A stretch of DNA of 64,000 bases from Bacillota bacterium (GTDB lineage: Bacteria > Bacillota > Clostridia > DSM-8532). How positions within the stretch are numbered: position 1 is the first letter of the stretch; each line of letters starts with the position of its first letter. This document shows, in pieces, positions 17,493-26,844 of the stretch. Both the position numbers and the translations under genes were made by a program. The stretch covers positions 1 to 64,000 of the forward strand of contig JAEWSN010000024.1 in the NCBI GenBank assembly GCA_023459915.1, given 5' to 3'. The notes beneath the pieces are model-generated. The model searched no databases. It was not told the origin of the DNA and worked only from the letters and a program-made list of their open reading frames with translations.

Positions 17493-18599
17493 TCAGTCTT
17501 TTTCAATGACGCCGTTGACACCCTTGACAAACCAGTCCATGGACAGCTGGCCGGCATCGTCCACAGCGGAACCGGCCGGAATCTTCTCGTTGCCTTCCTG
17601 GTCATAAATGGGTCCCTGGAAGACGTTGAAGGAACCGTCCTTGATTTTCGGGCTCAGCTCGTCGATTTTCGCCTGGGCATCTGTGGGCGCAAGCGAGGTC
17701 AGCGGGGCCAGGCCCACAACGCCGTCATCCATGCCGCCCCAGTAATTCTCAGCCTTCCAGGAACCGTCGAGAATGGCTTTGACCTGGGCGGCATAGTACG
17801 GACCCCAATTCCAGATGGGCGCGGTGAGATAGGCCTTGGGCGCGGCCGACGCGCTGTCGGTGTTGTAGCCGATGGCGAAGGCGCCCTTCTCTTCCGCGGC
17901 AACCTGCGGGCTGGTGGTGTCCTGGTGCTGGGCGATGATGTCACAGCCCTCGTCGAGCAGCGCCATCGCGGCTTCCTTTTCCTTGGCTGGATCGTACCAG
18001 GTGTGTGTCCAGCGGACGCTGACGGTGACATCCGGGTTCACGGACTGTGCGCCGAGCGTGAAGGCGTTGATGCCACGCACCACTTCCGGGATGGAGAAGG
18101 CGCCCACATAGCCGATATGGTTTGTTTCGGTCTTCAGGCCCGCCACGATGCCGGAAAGGTAGCGTGTCTGCTCGATGCGGCCAAAGTAGTTCACGAAATT
18201 TGTTTCGTTGGACATGTAGCCGGAGCAATGGAAGAACTTCACATCCGGATACTCCTTGGCCACCTTGTCCACATATTCCATGTAGCCGAAGCTGGTCGCG
18301 AAGATGGCCTTGGCCCCCTGCGCAATCATGTCCTTCATGGCTTTTTCCACGTCCTGGGACTCAGGCACGCTTTCACGGTAGATGGTCTTGATTTTGTCGC
18401 CCAGTTCGCGTTCCATGTACTGGCGGCCCTGGTCGTGCGCGTAGGTGTACCCGCCGTCGCCAATCGGCCCGACATAAATGAAGCCGACCGTCAGCGGATC
18501 GTTCGCGCCGGAAGCGGCCGGTGTGCCGCCGCAGGCGGTGGTGGAAACGAGCAAGGCAAGTGTGAGCAGCAACATGAGCAGTCTTTTGGTTGCGGTCAT
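17493..18599 (-). CDS. BMP-family nucleoside-binding lipoprotein (first copy)
   Basis: 368 aa. Lipoprotein signal MTATKRLLMLLLTLALLVST-TAC. Body of the BMP/PnrA family: VGFIYVGPIGDGGYTYAHDQGRQ at about 38-60, IFATSFGYMEY, GVNAF-like RGINAFTLGAQ, and DIIAQHQDTTSP. PnrA-type proteins bind purine nucleosides; that specificity is inferred for this one. It lies 74 bp after xpt in the same direction, so purine salvage and uptake appear to be co-expressed. Confidence 0.9.
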   Translation of the reverse strand: MTATKRLLMLLLTLALLVSTTACGGTPAASGANDPLTVGFIYVGPIGDGGYTYAHDQGRQYMERELGDKIKTIYRESVPESQDVEKAMKDMIAQGAKAIFATSFGYMEYVDKVAKEYPDVKFFHCSGYMSNETNFVNYFGRIEQTRYLSGIVAGLKTETNHIGYVGAFSIPEVVRGINAFTLGAQSVNPDVTVSVRWTHTWYDPAKEKEAAMALLDEGCDIIAQHQDTTSPQVAAEEKGAFAIGYNTDSASAAPKAYLTAPIWNWGPYYAAQVKAILDGSWKAENYWGGMDDGVVGLAPLTSLAPTDAQAKIDELSPKIKDGSFNVFQGPIYDQEGNEKIPAGSAVDDAGQLSMDWFVKGVNGVIEKD

Positions 18600-18673
18600 G
18601 GTTCCCCCCTGTGTTCCTTCTGTGTTCCTTGTGTCCGTTTGTGTGGTTCTGTGTGTCCGTGTACCGGATGTCC

Positions 18674-19246
18674 TTATTCCTCGAAGAAGACGCCTTCCTC
18701 GGAAATGGCACGAATGCGGGCAAGCGACTCCACGCGCAGACCGGAGGCGCGCAGCTCGCGTCCCCCGTCCTGGAATGCCTTCTCGATGACGATGCCGATG
18801 CCGGCCAGCGTGGCGCCGCTTTGACGGAGAATGTCCGTCAGGCCCTTGAGCGCGTTGCCGGTTGCCAGAAAATCGTCTATCACGAGCACATGATCCTCCG
18901 GCCGCAGGTATTCCCTGGCGACAGAAATCTCATATTCGGTTTTTTTGGTGAAGGAGAAGACGCGACTTGTAAAGACTGCGCCGGACATGTTGGCGGATTT
19001 GTGTTTCTTCGCAAATACGACAGGCACCCCGAAAGCCAGCCCGGTGGTCAGGGCCGCGGCGATGCCGGAGGTCTCAATGGTCAGGATTCTTGTCACCGGC
19101 ACGGCCCGATACCGGTGGTGAAACTCCGCACCAATGTCACGCAGGAGCATCGGATCGATTTGGTGATTCAGAAAGGAGTCCACCTTCACGATGCCTCCAG
19201 GGAGGATTTTGCCATCCTTCCGGATGCGATCCTTCAAAGCCTGCAT
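18674..19246 (-). CDS. xpt: xanthine phosphoribosyltransferase
   Basis: 190 aa from MQALKDRIRKDG, the usual family start; a GTG five codons upstream is the alternative. Converts xanthine plus PRPP to XMP for purine salvage. The PRPP-binding motif VLVIDDFLATGNALKG is at about 122-137, and the family segments DSFLNHQIDP and ETSGIAAAL are intact; length agrees with Bacillus Xpt (about 194). I looked for a purine riboswitch upstream and saw none. Confidence 0.94.
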   Translation of the reverse strand: MQALKDRIRKDGKILPGGIVKVDSFLNHQIDPMLLRDIGAEFHHRYRAVPVTRILTIETSGIAAALTTGLAFGVPVVFAKKHKSANMSGAVFTSRVFSFTKKTEYEISVAREYLRPEDHVLVIDDFLATGNALKGLTDILRQSGATLAGIGIVIEKAFQDGGRELRASGLRVESLARIRAISEEGVFFEE

Positions 19247-19284
19247 GTTGCCAAACCCCACTTGAACAGAGGACGATGCTGATT

Positions 19285-19313
19285 TTTATATCAAAAGATA
19301 TGATTCATTCTAA
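19285..19313 (-). promoter_or_regulatory. possible promoter/operator of xpt-bmp operon
   Basis: Minus strand -35 TTAGAA (19308-19313), 17-bp spacer, -10 TATAAA (19285-19290). The spacer overlaps a perfect 14-bp palindrome, ATATCAAAAGATAT on the plus strand (19288-19301), which could be an operator. Confidence 0.5.
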
Positions 19314-19499
19314 TGCATGGGACGTGGATTTACAACCGAAAACCCGTGCCATTTTCCCCAATCTTTCCGGCCCGATGCAGCACAACTTCAGGCAACTTGC
19401 ATGATGCGCCACCATTCCGACTCCATGACGGAGCACAGGGGGAACATGTCGGCGCGGGCGCCGCCACATCGGCCATGGAAGCCTGAAATCAGGATGCAC

Positions 19500-19528
19500 T
19501 TTGGTTCGGGACGAAATTTTGATATAAT
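19500..19528 (+). promoter_or_regulatory. possible promoter reading into the hairpin array
   Basis: -10 TATAAT at 19523-19528, weak -35 TTTGGT at 19500-19505, 17-bp spacer. Transcription would start near 19535, immediately before the multi-hairpin element, making the element the leader of the DUF3810 gene. Confidence 0.45.
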
Positions 19529-19536
19529 TGTCATGC

Positions 19537-19783
19537 AATCACATCATGATTCCAGTGCAAAAAGTCGCTCTGCGACTTTCAACGACAAGTTTGCAAGCAA
19601 ACTTGTCGTTGCTGAAACAGCCTTTGGCTGTTTCAGTTGCCGGAATCAGTGATTCAGTGTCCTGAAGGCACGATATCGTGCCTTCAGGCTGCAGGAATTC
19701 AAGAATTCCTGCAGAACAACTCTCAGAAGCTAGTTGTTACACTGGAATCACATCAATGGCCGGCTTCCCAAAAGCCGGCCAAT
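19537..19783. repeat. multi-hairpin element bracketed by inverted and direct repeats
   Basis: Outer inverted repeat TGATTCCAGTGCAA (19547-19560) versus TTACACTGGAATCA (19737-19750), 13 of 14 paired. A 10-bp direct repeat AATCACATCA is at 19537-19546 and 19746-19755. Inside, perfect hairpins follow one another: 19561-19579 (8-bp stem), 19581-19610 (14 bp, AA loop), 19612-19636 (11 bp, TTT loop), a small one at 19643-19655, 19661-19688 (28-bp perfect palindrome), 19689-19714 (12 bp, AA loop), 19715-19738 (7 bp). A further hairpin, 19758-19780 (9 bp), follows outside. Stem sequences differ from one another. Could fold as a cruciform rosette or a structured RNA. The remainder of the 19247-19803 gap shows only the promoters listed. 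Confidence 0.9.
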
Positions 19784-19803
19784 TGCGTCTGCGGGAGTGT
19801 TGC

Positions 19804-21060
19804 ATGAGAGAATCCCAGCCTGGCAGGGGTGCCCTGCGCTCATCACAAACCGAAACAGCCATCCGGCTGATGGCCATCGAACCGGCTTCGCACCGGGCCG
19901 CCTGGCGTGGCGCGAAGCGCAAACGGCGCGCCTGGCATTGGCTGTGGCTTGCGGCCGGGCCGCTGGCCTGGCTTTTTCAACGAATCGCCGCCAACGCGCC
20001 CACGCTTGTGGAATCCTGGTATGCCCGTGGCTTTTATCCCGTGGTTGTCGGAGCCTGGAGCCGTTTCACGGGATTGTTCCCGTTCTCCCTCATGGAGATG
20101 CTCGTCATCCTGCTGGTCCTGCTGGCACCCGTGCTGCTGTTCCTGTGGATCCGCGGCATGGTGCGCGCCCCCGCAGGTACCAGGCACCGCGCAGTGCTGC
20201 GCCCGGTGGGACACCTGCTCCTCATCCTCTCCGTCTGGTACGCCCTTTCCATCCCCATGTGGAACCTGCATTACAGCCGGCCCGCCTTCCTGACCCTGTC
20301 CGGCATGGAGGCTGTCCCTTCGGATACCCAAACCCTGTCGGCCGCCACCCTGTGGCTGGCCCGGGAGGCCAATGCGGCCAGGGAAGCCATTGTGGAAGAC
20401 GCATCCGGGCAGATGATTCTGCAGGACGGCGCCCGAAGCACATTCAACAGGTCGTCATCCGGTTACGACGTCCTGTCGGAACGATTCCCCTTCCTCAAGG
20501 GAACCTATGGACGCCCCAAACCGGTGATGCTCTCGCGCCTCATGTCCTGGACCCGCATCATCGGCTTGTATACGGTCACCACGGCGGAAGCCAATATCGA
20601 CGTGGACATGCCGGCAGTGGAAATCCCCTTCACCGCATTGCATGAAATGGCGCATCAGCGCGGCATCGCGCGGGAGGACGAGGCGAATGCCGTCGCCTGG
20701 TTCGCCAGCCGCGCGCATCCGGATCCCGAGCATCGGTATTCCGGCGCCGTCCAGGCCTACCTATATGCGTCCAATGCCCTGTATGGCTCGGATCCGGACG
20801 CGTGGGCGGCCATTCGGGAGCAGCTCTCACCCGGCGTGCAGCGTGATTTGGCGGGTCAGGCGGCATATTGGCGGCAATTCGACAGCGTCGTGGACAAGGT
20901 GGCGGAAAAGGCCAACGATGTCTGGCTCAAGTCCAACGGCGAGACCGACGGCGTGAAAAGCTACGGCCGCATGGTGGATCTCATGCTGGTGGAATACCGG
21001 CGTCTGGCCGCCGAGGGTACCATTGATGAAATTTCGCTCATGGCAGTTCCCGCAAGGTAA
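19804..21060 (+). CDS. DUF3810 membrane-bound putative metalloprotease
   Basis: 418 aa from MRESQPGRG (GGGAGTG 6 nt upstream). Three predicted helices lie in the first 180 residues, then a soluble domain containing HEMAHQRGIAREDEAN, an HExxH zinc-protease-like motif, at about 280-295. This arrangement is that of DUF3810, whose substrates are unknown. Preceded directly by the multi-hairpin element, which would form its mRNA leader if transcribed from the TATAAT at 19523. Confidence 0.85.
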   Translation: MRESQPGRGALRSSQTETAIRLMAIEPASHRAAWRGAKRKRRAWHWLWLAAGPLAWLFQRIAANAPTLVESWYARGFYPVVVGAWSRFTGLFPFSLMEMLVILLVLLAPVLLFLWIRGMVRAPAGTRHRAVLRPVGHLLLILSVWYALSIPMWNLHYSRPAFLTLSGMEAVPSDTQTLSAATLWLAREANAAREAIVEDASGQMILQDGARSTFNRSSSGYDVLSERFPFLKGTYGRPKPVMLSRLMSWTRIIGLYTVTTAEANIDVDMPAVEIPFTALHEMAHQRGIAREDEANAVAWFASRAHPDPEHRYSGAVQAYLYASNALYGSDPDAWAAIREQLSPGVQRDLAGQAAYWRQFDSVVDKVAEKANDVWLKSNGETDGVKSYGRMVDLMLVEYRRLAAEGTIDEISLMAVPAR

Positions 21061-21167
21061 CGTCAGCACTGTGTCATGCCGGCCCGCATGGGGTAAGATC
21101 CCATCAGGTTGTGTACGCACCCTGTTCAGCGCAACCACGACACCAACCGCAACATAAAGGAGACCCT

Positions 21168-22718
21168 ATGAAACACTGCACCCTCGTCATTTTCGGTGGC
21201 ACCGGTGATCTCACCAAACGCAAGCTCATTCCGGCGGTGTACCGCCTCATTTGCCAGCGGAAGAGTCTGCCGAACCTGCATGTCCTGGCGGTGGGACGCC
21301 GCGAAAAGACAGACACCGCCTTTCGGGAGGAAATGCGGGCTTCGCTGCGCGCGGATGCCGGCATGGATCTCACGGACGGGCAATGGGATTGCCTGTCACC
21401 GCACATCGGTTATGAAACACTGGATTTTGCGAAGGACCGGGACGGTTTCTCCCGGCTCGAGGCCAGGATTCAAAACCTCGAGGGCGCAAGCGGCGCGGAA
21501 GGCGGGGACCGCATGTATTACCTGGCTGTGGCGCCGGAGCATTTCGGCACCATCGTGGAGCATCTTGCCCACGCCAACATGCTTGGCGGGGAAGACAACG
21601 GTCGGGGGTTCCGTCGGGTGCTTGTGGAAAAGCCTTTCGGACACAGCCTAAAGGACGCGTCCGGGCTCAATGAACGGTTGCTCGCCCACCTGCGGGAGAC
21701 CGACATTTTCCGCATCGACCATTATCTTGGCAAGGAAATGCTGCAGGACATTCTGGCAGTCCGTTTCGGGAATGCCGTGTTCGAACCGCTTTGGAACCAC
21801 CGGCACATCGATCATGTCCGCATTCTGTCACATGAGACATTGGGTGTCGAGACCCGCGGCGGCTATTTCGATCATTCCGGCATTCTCAAGGACATGGTGC
21901 AAAACCATCTGCTGCAGATGCTCACCATGATCGCCATGGAACCGCCCATCCGCTTGGATCCGGAATCCATCCGGGACGAAAAGGTCAAGGTGCTGCGCGC
22001 GCTGCGCCCGTTCACCCCGCAAACCGTCGTCACCGACGTGCTCCGCGGCCAATATGGCGCCGGCAGCCGCACAGACCGCTCCGGCCAAACCCTCCGGATG
22101 CCCGCCTATCGCGACGAGGATCGCGTGCGGCCGGATTCCAACACCGAAACGTATGTGTCGCTGAAAACCTGGGTGGACAATGTCCGCTGGGGTGGTGTGC
22201 CCTTCTATCTGGAAGCCGGCAAACGCATGAAGCGCAAGCTCACCACCATCATCATCCAGTTCAAGCCCTTGAGCGGCATGCAGCCATACGAGGAATTCGG
22301 GCAGACAGCCTGCAACCGCCTTGTCTTCGAAATCCAGCCCCAGGAAGGGTTCCATTTCATTGTCAACGGCAAGCGGCCGGATGCCGACTGGGCCATGGAT
22401 GAGGTGGCCATGGAATACTGCCAGAGCTGCCGGTCGGACAACAATTCCCCGGAGGCTTACGAGCGCATTCTGCTTGAGGCCTGGCGCAACAACACCTCGT
22501 TGTTTGCCCGATGGGACGAGCTGTACCATTCCTGGCAGTTCATCGATTCCATCCGCCACAACTGGACGGACCTCACACCGAATTTCCCGAACTATCCCGC
22601 GGGAACAGATGGTCCTGAAGGCACCCATCCCGAAATTGCCACGCTGTACACCGACATGGGCACGCTCAACACCACCGCCATCACCATCGGCGCGGCCTGC
22701 CCCCTCCCCCGGGATTGA
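21168..22718 (+). CDS. zwf: glucose-6-phosphate 1-dehydrogenase
   Basis: 516 aa, AAAGGAG before the ATG. First enzyme of the oxidative pentose phosphate route, oxidising glucose-6-phosphate with NAD(P)+. NADP-binding GGTGDLTKRK at residues 10-19, EKPFG near 154-158, active-site RIDHYLGKE at 182-190, FYLEAGKRM later. Length agrees with the family (about 490-510). It supplies NADPH in an otherwise fermentative gene set. Confidence 0.96.
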   Translation: MKHCTLVIFGGTGDLTKRKLIPAVYRLICQRKSLPNLHVLAVGRREKTDTAFREEMRASLRADAGMDLTDGQWDCLSPHIGYETLDFAKDRDGFSRLEARIQNLEGASGAEGGDRMYYLAVAPEHFGTIVEHLAHANMLGGEDNGRGFRRVLVEKPFGHSLKDASGLNERLLAHLRETDIFRIDHYLGKEMLQDILAVRFGNAVFEPLWNHRHIDHVRILSHETLGVETRGGYFDHSGILKDMVQNHLLQMLTMIAMEPPIRLDPESIRDEKVKVLRALRPFTPQTVVTDVLRGQYGAGSRTDRSGQTLRMPAYRDEDRVRPDSNTETYVSLKTWVDNVRWGGVPFYLEAGKRMKRKLTTIIIQFKPLSGMQPYEEFGQTACNRLVFEIQPQEGFHFIVNGKRPDADWAMDEVAMEYCQSCRSDNNSPEAYERILLEAWRNNTSLFARWDELYHSWQFIDSIRHNWTDLTPNFPNYPAGTDGPEGTHPEIATLYTDMGTLNTTAITIGAACPLPRD

Positions 22719-22738
22719 AAGCGTTTTCACGAGATCAC

Positions 22739-22786
22739 AAAAGCGGTTGCGCCCCATCCTTTCCGATGGACGCGCAACCGCCTTTT
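22739..22786. terminator. intrinsic terminator after zwf
   Basis: AAAAGCGGTTGCGC and GCGCAACCGCCTTTT pair around a 19-nt loop. A-run and T-run on both sides make it usable by zwf and by the converging symporter gene. Confidence 0.85.
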
Positions 22787-22868
22787 CATCTGTTTGTATT
22801 CATGACGCCTCATGCCATCGGGATTCGTCCGATGGTTTCATCCATTGGGTTCATCCGCGCGGCATCCG

Positions 22869-24434
22869 TCAACGCGCCGTTTCCGCGCGCACCTGGTTGA
22901 ACTCTTCCTGCAGTGCCGGATCCGGCTGTTTCGACAGCAGGGAGAACACCACGATGACCACGCTGGAGAACAGGAATGCCGGCAACAGCTCGTAGATGCC
23001 CAGCACGCCGCCAAGCGGACGGAGCACCAGCTTCCAGAAGAAGACCATGCCGCCGCCGGCGATCATGCCGGCCAACGCGCCGCTGTGCGTGGTGCGCTTC
23101 CAGAACAGCGAGAACAGCACCAGCGGCCCGAAGGTGGCACCGAATCCGGCCCATGCGAATGAGACCACCTTGAAAATCACACTGTTCTCATCGAGCGCGA
23201 TGATGATGCCAATCAGGGTGATGGTGAGCAACACCACACGCGTCACCAGCATGATCTGCTTGTCTGTGGCGTCTTTTTTCACCGCGCCCTGGTAAATGTT
23301 CTTGGCAAAGGCGGAGGCGGCAATGAGCAGATAGGAATCCGAGGAACTGATGGTGGCGGCCAGGATGCCAGCCATCACAACCCCGGCCAGCAACGCCGGC
23401 AACAGGTTGGATGACAACACAATGAAGATGTTTTCCGCCTGTCCCGCGGTCAGCAGTTCGGCCGGATACAGGCTGCGCCCCACAAGCCCCACCATGGTGG
23501 CGGCAAACAGGGAGATGACACACCAGACAGTCCCGATGCGGCGGGCTTTCTTCAGCTCCTCCGCCTTGCGGATGGCCATGAAGCGGGTCAGCACCTGCGG
23601 CATGCCAAAGTATCCAAGGCCCCAGGACATGGTGGAAACAACGGTCAGGAATCCATACGTGCCCGCCTGTCCAAACAGCGGCTTTCCGGCCGCATCCAGC
23701 TGCTGCGCACCGTCCGCCATTTCAGGCTGCGCGATGCCGAAAAAGGCCAGAAACCCCGGAATATCCCGAATGTTGGCGACAACGGCGCCCACACCGCCCG
23801 CTGCGACGACGGCAGTGCCGAGCACGGTCACCAGCGCGAAGATCATCACGATGGCCTGCATGAAATCCGAGGCGGTCTCTGCCAGAAACCCGCCAAGAAT
23901 GGTGTAGAGAATCACGAACAGCGCGCCCGCGATCATCATCCACTGATACGGCAGCCCGAACAGCGTGCTGAACAGTTTGCCGCAGGTGACAAAACAACTT
24001 GCGGCATACACGGTGAAGAAGATGAGGATGAACAGCGCGGAAACTGTCATCAGCACCGGCTTTTTCTCGCGGAACCGTCGGCTGAAGAATTCCGGCAGCG
24101 TGATGGCGTCACCCGCCGTTTGTGAATAGGTCCGCAGCCGTTTGGCCACGATGAGCCAATTGACATAGGTGCCAATCGCCAGCCCGATGGCGGTCCAGAA
24201 CGCGTCCGCCAAGCCGAGAAAATACGCGACGCCCGGCAGGCCCATCAACAGCCAGCCGCTCATGTCGGATGCCTCCGCGCTCATGGCCGTGACCCATGGC
24301 CCGAGCGTGCGTCCCCCGATGAAATAGTTGTCGCTGCTCGCGTTGGCGCGCTTGGCAAAGAAAACGCCAATGCCAATCACCAGCAGCATGTACACGGACA
24401 TCGCAAGGAGTATCTGCAGTGTATCCTGACTCAT
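22869..24434 (-). CDS. putP: sodium/solute symporter, PutP-like (probably proline)
   Basis: 521 aa, GGGGAGGAA before the ATG. SSS-family transporter with about 13 helices. PutP-type segments: GGRTLGPWVTAMSAEASDMSGWLLMGLPG near 40-70, sodium-site region ISSSDSYLLIAASAFAKN near 360-377, and FSLFWKRTTHSGALAGM near the C-terminus. The proline assignment is by overall resemblance; other amino acids are possible. Monocistronic; weak -10 TATACT at 24480-24485 on the minus strand. The 24435-24670 gap also holds an imperfect terminator-like inverted repeat (24543-24564). Confidence 0.88.
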   Translation of the reverse strand: MSQDTLQILLAMSVYMLLVIGIGVFFAKRANASSDNYFIGGRTLGPWVTAMSAEASDMSGWLLMGLPGVAYFLGLADAFWTAIGLAIGTYVNWLIVAKRLRTYSQTAGDAITLPEFFSRRFREKKPVLMTVSALFILIFFTVYAASCFVTCGKLFSTLFGLPYQWMMIAGALFVILYTILGGFLAETASDFMQAIVMIFALVTVLGTAVVAAGGVGAVVANIRDIPGFLAFFGIAQPEMADGAQQLDAAGKPLFGQAGTYGFLTVVSTMSWGLGYFGMPQVLTRFMAIRKAEELKKARRIGTVWCVISLFAATMVGLVGRSLYPAELLTAGQAENIFIVLSSNLLPALLAGVVMAGILAATISSSDSYLLIAASAFAKNIYQGAVKKDATDKQIMLVTRVVLLTITLIGIIIALDENSVIFKVVSFAWAGFGATFGPLVLFSLFWKRTTHSGALAGMIAGGGMVFFWKLVLRPLGGVLGIYELLPAFLFSSVVIVVFSLLSKQPDPALQEEFNQVRAETAR

Positions 24435-24670
24435 TCTTGTTCCTCCCCTGTGTGGTGCTGTCTTTTCTGTGTTTTTGCCAGTATATCAAAGGAATTCATG
24501 CATCGGAAGCCTTTCCCGGACTTTTTTGACAGAACAGACTAAACCGCCTCCGAAACCGGAGACGGCTTTGCGGGAAGATCCTTTCATCCATGCGGCTGCC
24601 TGAACCTGTCATGATACGGTTTCCACGGCGGCGCCGCCGGCCGGGGCCGTTGCCCGCCACAACCCGCGCG

Positions 24671-25636
24671 TCAGCGCTGGCTCATGTCGTACGGGATGCC
24701 CTCCGCCTTGGGCGCGCGGGACTTGCGGGACGTGAACGCCAGCACCACCATGGTGGCCAGGTACGGCAAAATCTTGTAGAATGTCTGATTGATGTTCAGC
24801 GCGGCCAGGAACGGAATGAGCGCGACCGAATACGCCACGGTGCGCAGGAAGGCAAAGAACAGGGCCGCAAAGAAAATCTGGATGGGCTTCCACTGGCCGA
24901 AAATCATGACCGCCAGGGCCAGGAAGCCGAAGCCGGCCACCCCGGTATGCCCGTTGGCATTGCCGTCCATGACGCCCACGGCGTAGAAGAAACCGCCGAT
25001 GCCGCCCAACACGCCGGAAAGGCCGGTGCCCAGATGCCGCATGCGGTAGACATTGATGCCCACCGAATCGGCGGCGTGGGGATGCTCGCCGCAGGAACGC
25101 AGCCGCAGACCGACTTTGGTCTTGTAAAAGACAATCGTGGCCACAACCAGCAGGAACAGTCCCAGATACACGGTGATGTAGGTGTTCTGGAAAAACAGCC
25201 TGCCCAGGATGGGGATGTCGCCCAGCCCGGCCACCTTGCGCAGGTAGAAGTTCATGTTCGTGGTGATGCCGTCGCTGTTGAAGGTCATCTTCGAGAACAG
25301 CAGCACCGCCGCGGGAATGAGCATGTTCATCGCCGTGCCGGTGATGGTTTGGTTTGCCTTCATGTTGACCGCCGCAAACGAGAGCAGCAGCGAGTACAGC
25401 AGCCCCGCAAACGCGCTGACCAGCATGCCCAGCAACAGCACCACCTGCGGGTTCAAGCCGGTTTCCTGCACGAAGAAGACAAACAGGCTGCCGAAAAACG
25501 CGCCACACAGCATGATGCCCTCGAGCGCGATGTTGATGACGCCGCTTCGCTCGCTGAACATGCCCCCCAGGGCAACCAGCAGCAGGGGAATGGCGACAGG
25601 AAGCGTGTTTTGAATCAAGTAGAAAAATGTATCCAT
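24671..25636 (-). CDS. BMP-type nucleoside ABC transporter permease 2 (second copy)
   Basis: 321 aa; GGAGGCG before the ATG, two bases after the preceding gene's stop. BPD_transp_2 permease: SERSGVINIALEGIMLCGAFFGSLFV at about 28-53, and GEHPHAADSVGINVYRMRHLGTGLSGVLGGIGG. Same role as the protein encoded at 13722-14663 but clearly diverged, so this is an old paralogue or separate acquisition rather than a recent duplicate. Confidence 0.9.
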   Translation of the reverse strand: MDTFFYLIQNTLPVAIPLLLVALGGMFSERSGVINIALEGIMLCGAFFGSLFVFFVQETGLNPQVVLLLGMLVSAFAGLLYSLLLSFAAVNMKANQTITGTAMNMLIPAAVLLFSKMTFNSDGITTNMNFYLRKVAGLGDIPILGRLFFQNTYITVYLGLFLLVVATIVFYKTKVGLRLRSCGEHPHAADSVGINVYRMRHLGTGLSGVLGGIGGFFYAVGVMDGNANGHTGVAGFGFLALAVMIFGQWKPIQIFFAALFFAFLRTVAYSVALIPFLAALNINQTFYKILPYLATMVVLAFTSRKSRAPKAEGIPYDMSQR

Positions 25637-25638
25637 GA

Positions 25639-26832
25639 TTACGCCTCCTCCTTCGTTTTTCCGGCTGAAGCCGCATCGTGGGGTTGCGCCGCTTTCGCGG
25701 GTTCCGTCACGACGACAGGCTCGGGTTCCTTCTTTTTCCGTTTGAACATCCGGATCACAGCGGCGTTCATCAGCATGGCAAAGGCCGAGAAGTAGATGAT
25801 GACCGCGATGACCACATCAATGATCTCCGGCTTGTAGCCGAACAGGCTGGCCAGCGTCCCACCCCGCTGAATGTAGGAGATGAACAGCGCGGAGAAGATG
25901 ATGCCGATGGGACTGGAATTGCCCAGTAGTGCCACCGCGATGCCGTTGAAGCCGTTGGCCGCTATGATGCTGACCGGTTCGTAAGTCATGGAGCTGCCGG
26001 GGATGGTGGACGGCGCCAGGATGGCGAAGGCACCGCCAAGACCGGCGAAGCCGCCCGCGATGACCTTGGTCAGGATGATGTTGCGCTTGCCGTTCATGCC
26101 GGCATACAGCGCGGCATGCTTGTTGAAACCGGTGGCCTTGAGCTCGTAGCCGAAGGTGGTGCGGTTGAGCACAATGTGCAACAGCACCGCGAGCAGGATG
26201 GCGATGAGGATTGACACATTCACGCTCGAACCGGCGACGCCCAGGGTGGGCAGCTGCACCGAGGCCGGCAGATAGGCCGTCCGGGTCTTGGTGGACACAT
26301 ACATCACGCTGTTCTGCTGCACCATCATGTCCACCAGATACATGCCGATGTAGTTGAACATGATGGACGTGATGACCTCGTTGACATTGAGCAGCGCCTT
26401 GAAGATGCCCGGGATGAATCCCCAGACCATGCCGCCCACGAGGCCCGCGAGTATGGCGGCCACCCAGTGGATGCCGTCCGGCAAATCCCACATGAAGCCC
26501 ACATACAGCGCGCAAAACATGCCGGAGGTGTATTGTCCGGACGCGCCGATGTTGAACAGGCCCATCCGGAACGCAAAACCCACCGCCAGGCCCGTCATCA
26601 TGATGGGCGTGGCAAAGTACAGCACATCCCCCAGGCGGCCCAGGCCGCCCAGCAGCAGCATCTGGAAGCCGGAGAGCGAATTGGGCGGACTGGAGACAAT
26701 CATCACGATGAATCCGAAAATCAGCCCCAGCGCGATGGCCAGCAACGCGGAGGTGAAGGCGGTGTATCCCGCCGATTTGGTGATGGTCTTGAGTGAGAAC
26801 CTCCCCGCAGGAGGCGTTGTTGGATTGCTCAT
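25639..26832 (-). CDS. BMP-type nucleoside ABC transporter permease 1 (second copy)
   Basis: 397 aa; AGGAGG 8 nt before ATG. About nine to ten helices, family segment AFRMGLFNIGASGQYTSGMFCALYV, and NEVITSIMFNYIGMYLVD. It has a charged C-terminal tail (KRKKKEPEPVVV...) absent from the first-copy permease. Neighbouring ATPase and second permease complete the transporter. Confidence 0.9.
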   Translation of the reverse strand: MSNPTTPPAGRFSLKTITKSAGYTAFTSALLAIALGLIFGFIVMIVSSPPNSLSGFQMLLLGGLGRLGDVLYFATPIMMTGLAVGFAFRMGLFNIGASGQYTSGMFCALYVGFMWDLPDGIHWVAAILAGLVGGMVWGFIPGIFKALLNVNEVITSIMFNYIGMYLVDMMVQQNSVMYVSTKTRTAYLPASVQLPTLGVAGSSVNVSILIAILLAVLLHIVLNRTTFGYELKATGFNKHAALYAGMNGKRNIILTKVIAGGFAGLGGAFAILAPSTIPGSSMTYEPVSIIAANGFNGIAVALLGNSSPIGIIFSALFISYIQRGGTLASLFGYKPEIIDVVIAVIIYFSAFAMLMNAAVIRMFKRKKKEPEPVVVTEPAKAAQPHDAASAGKTKEEA

Positions 26833-26844
26833 CTGCCGTACCTC

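Noticed and set aside
15727..17607. Long plus-strand open frame opposite the BMP ATPase gene
   Set aside because: Same reason: low-information composition and no ribosome site; the minus-strand ATPase has all ABC motifs.
18674..19400. Purine riboswitch upstream of xpt
   Set aside because: The conserved P1-J1/2-J2/3 purine-aptamer sequence was not found between 19247 and 19400 on the minus strand.
19537..19783. CRISPR array
   Set aside because: No identical direct repeats with unique spacers; the elements are inverted repeats with differing sequence, and no cas genes are present.
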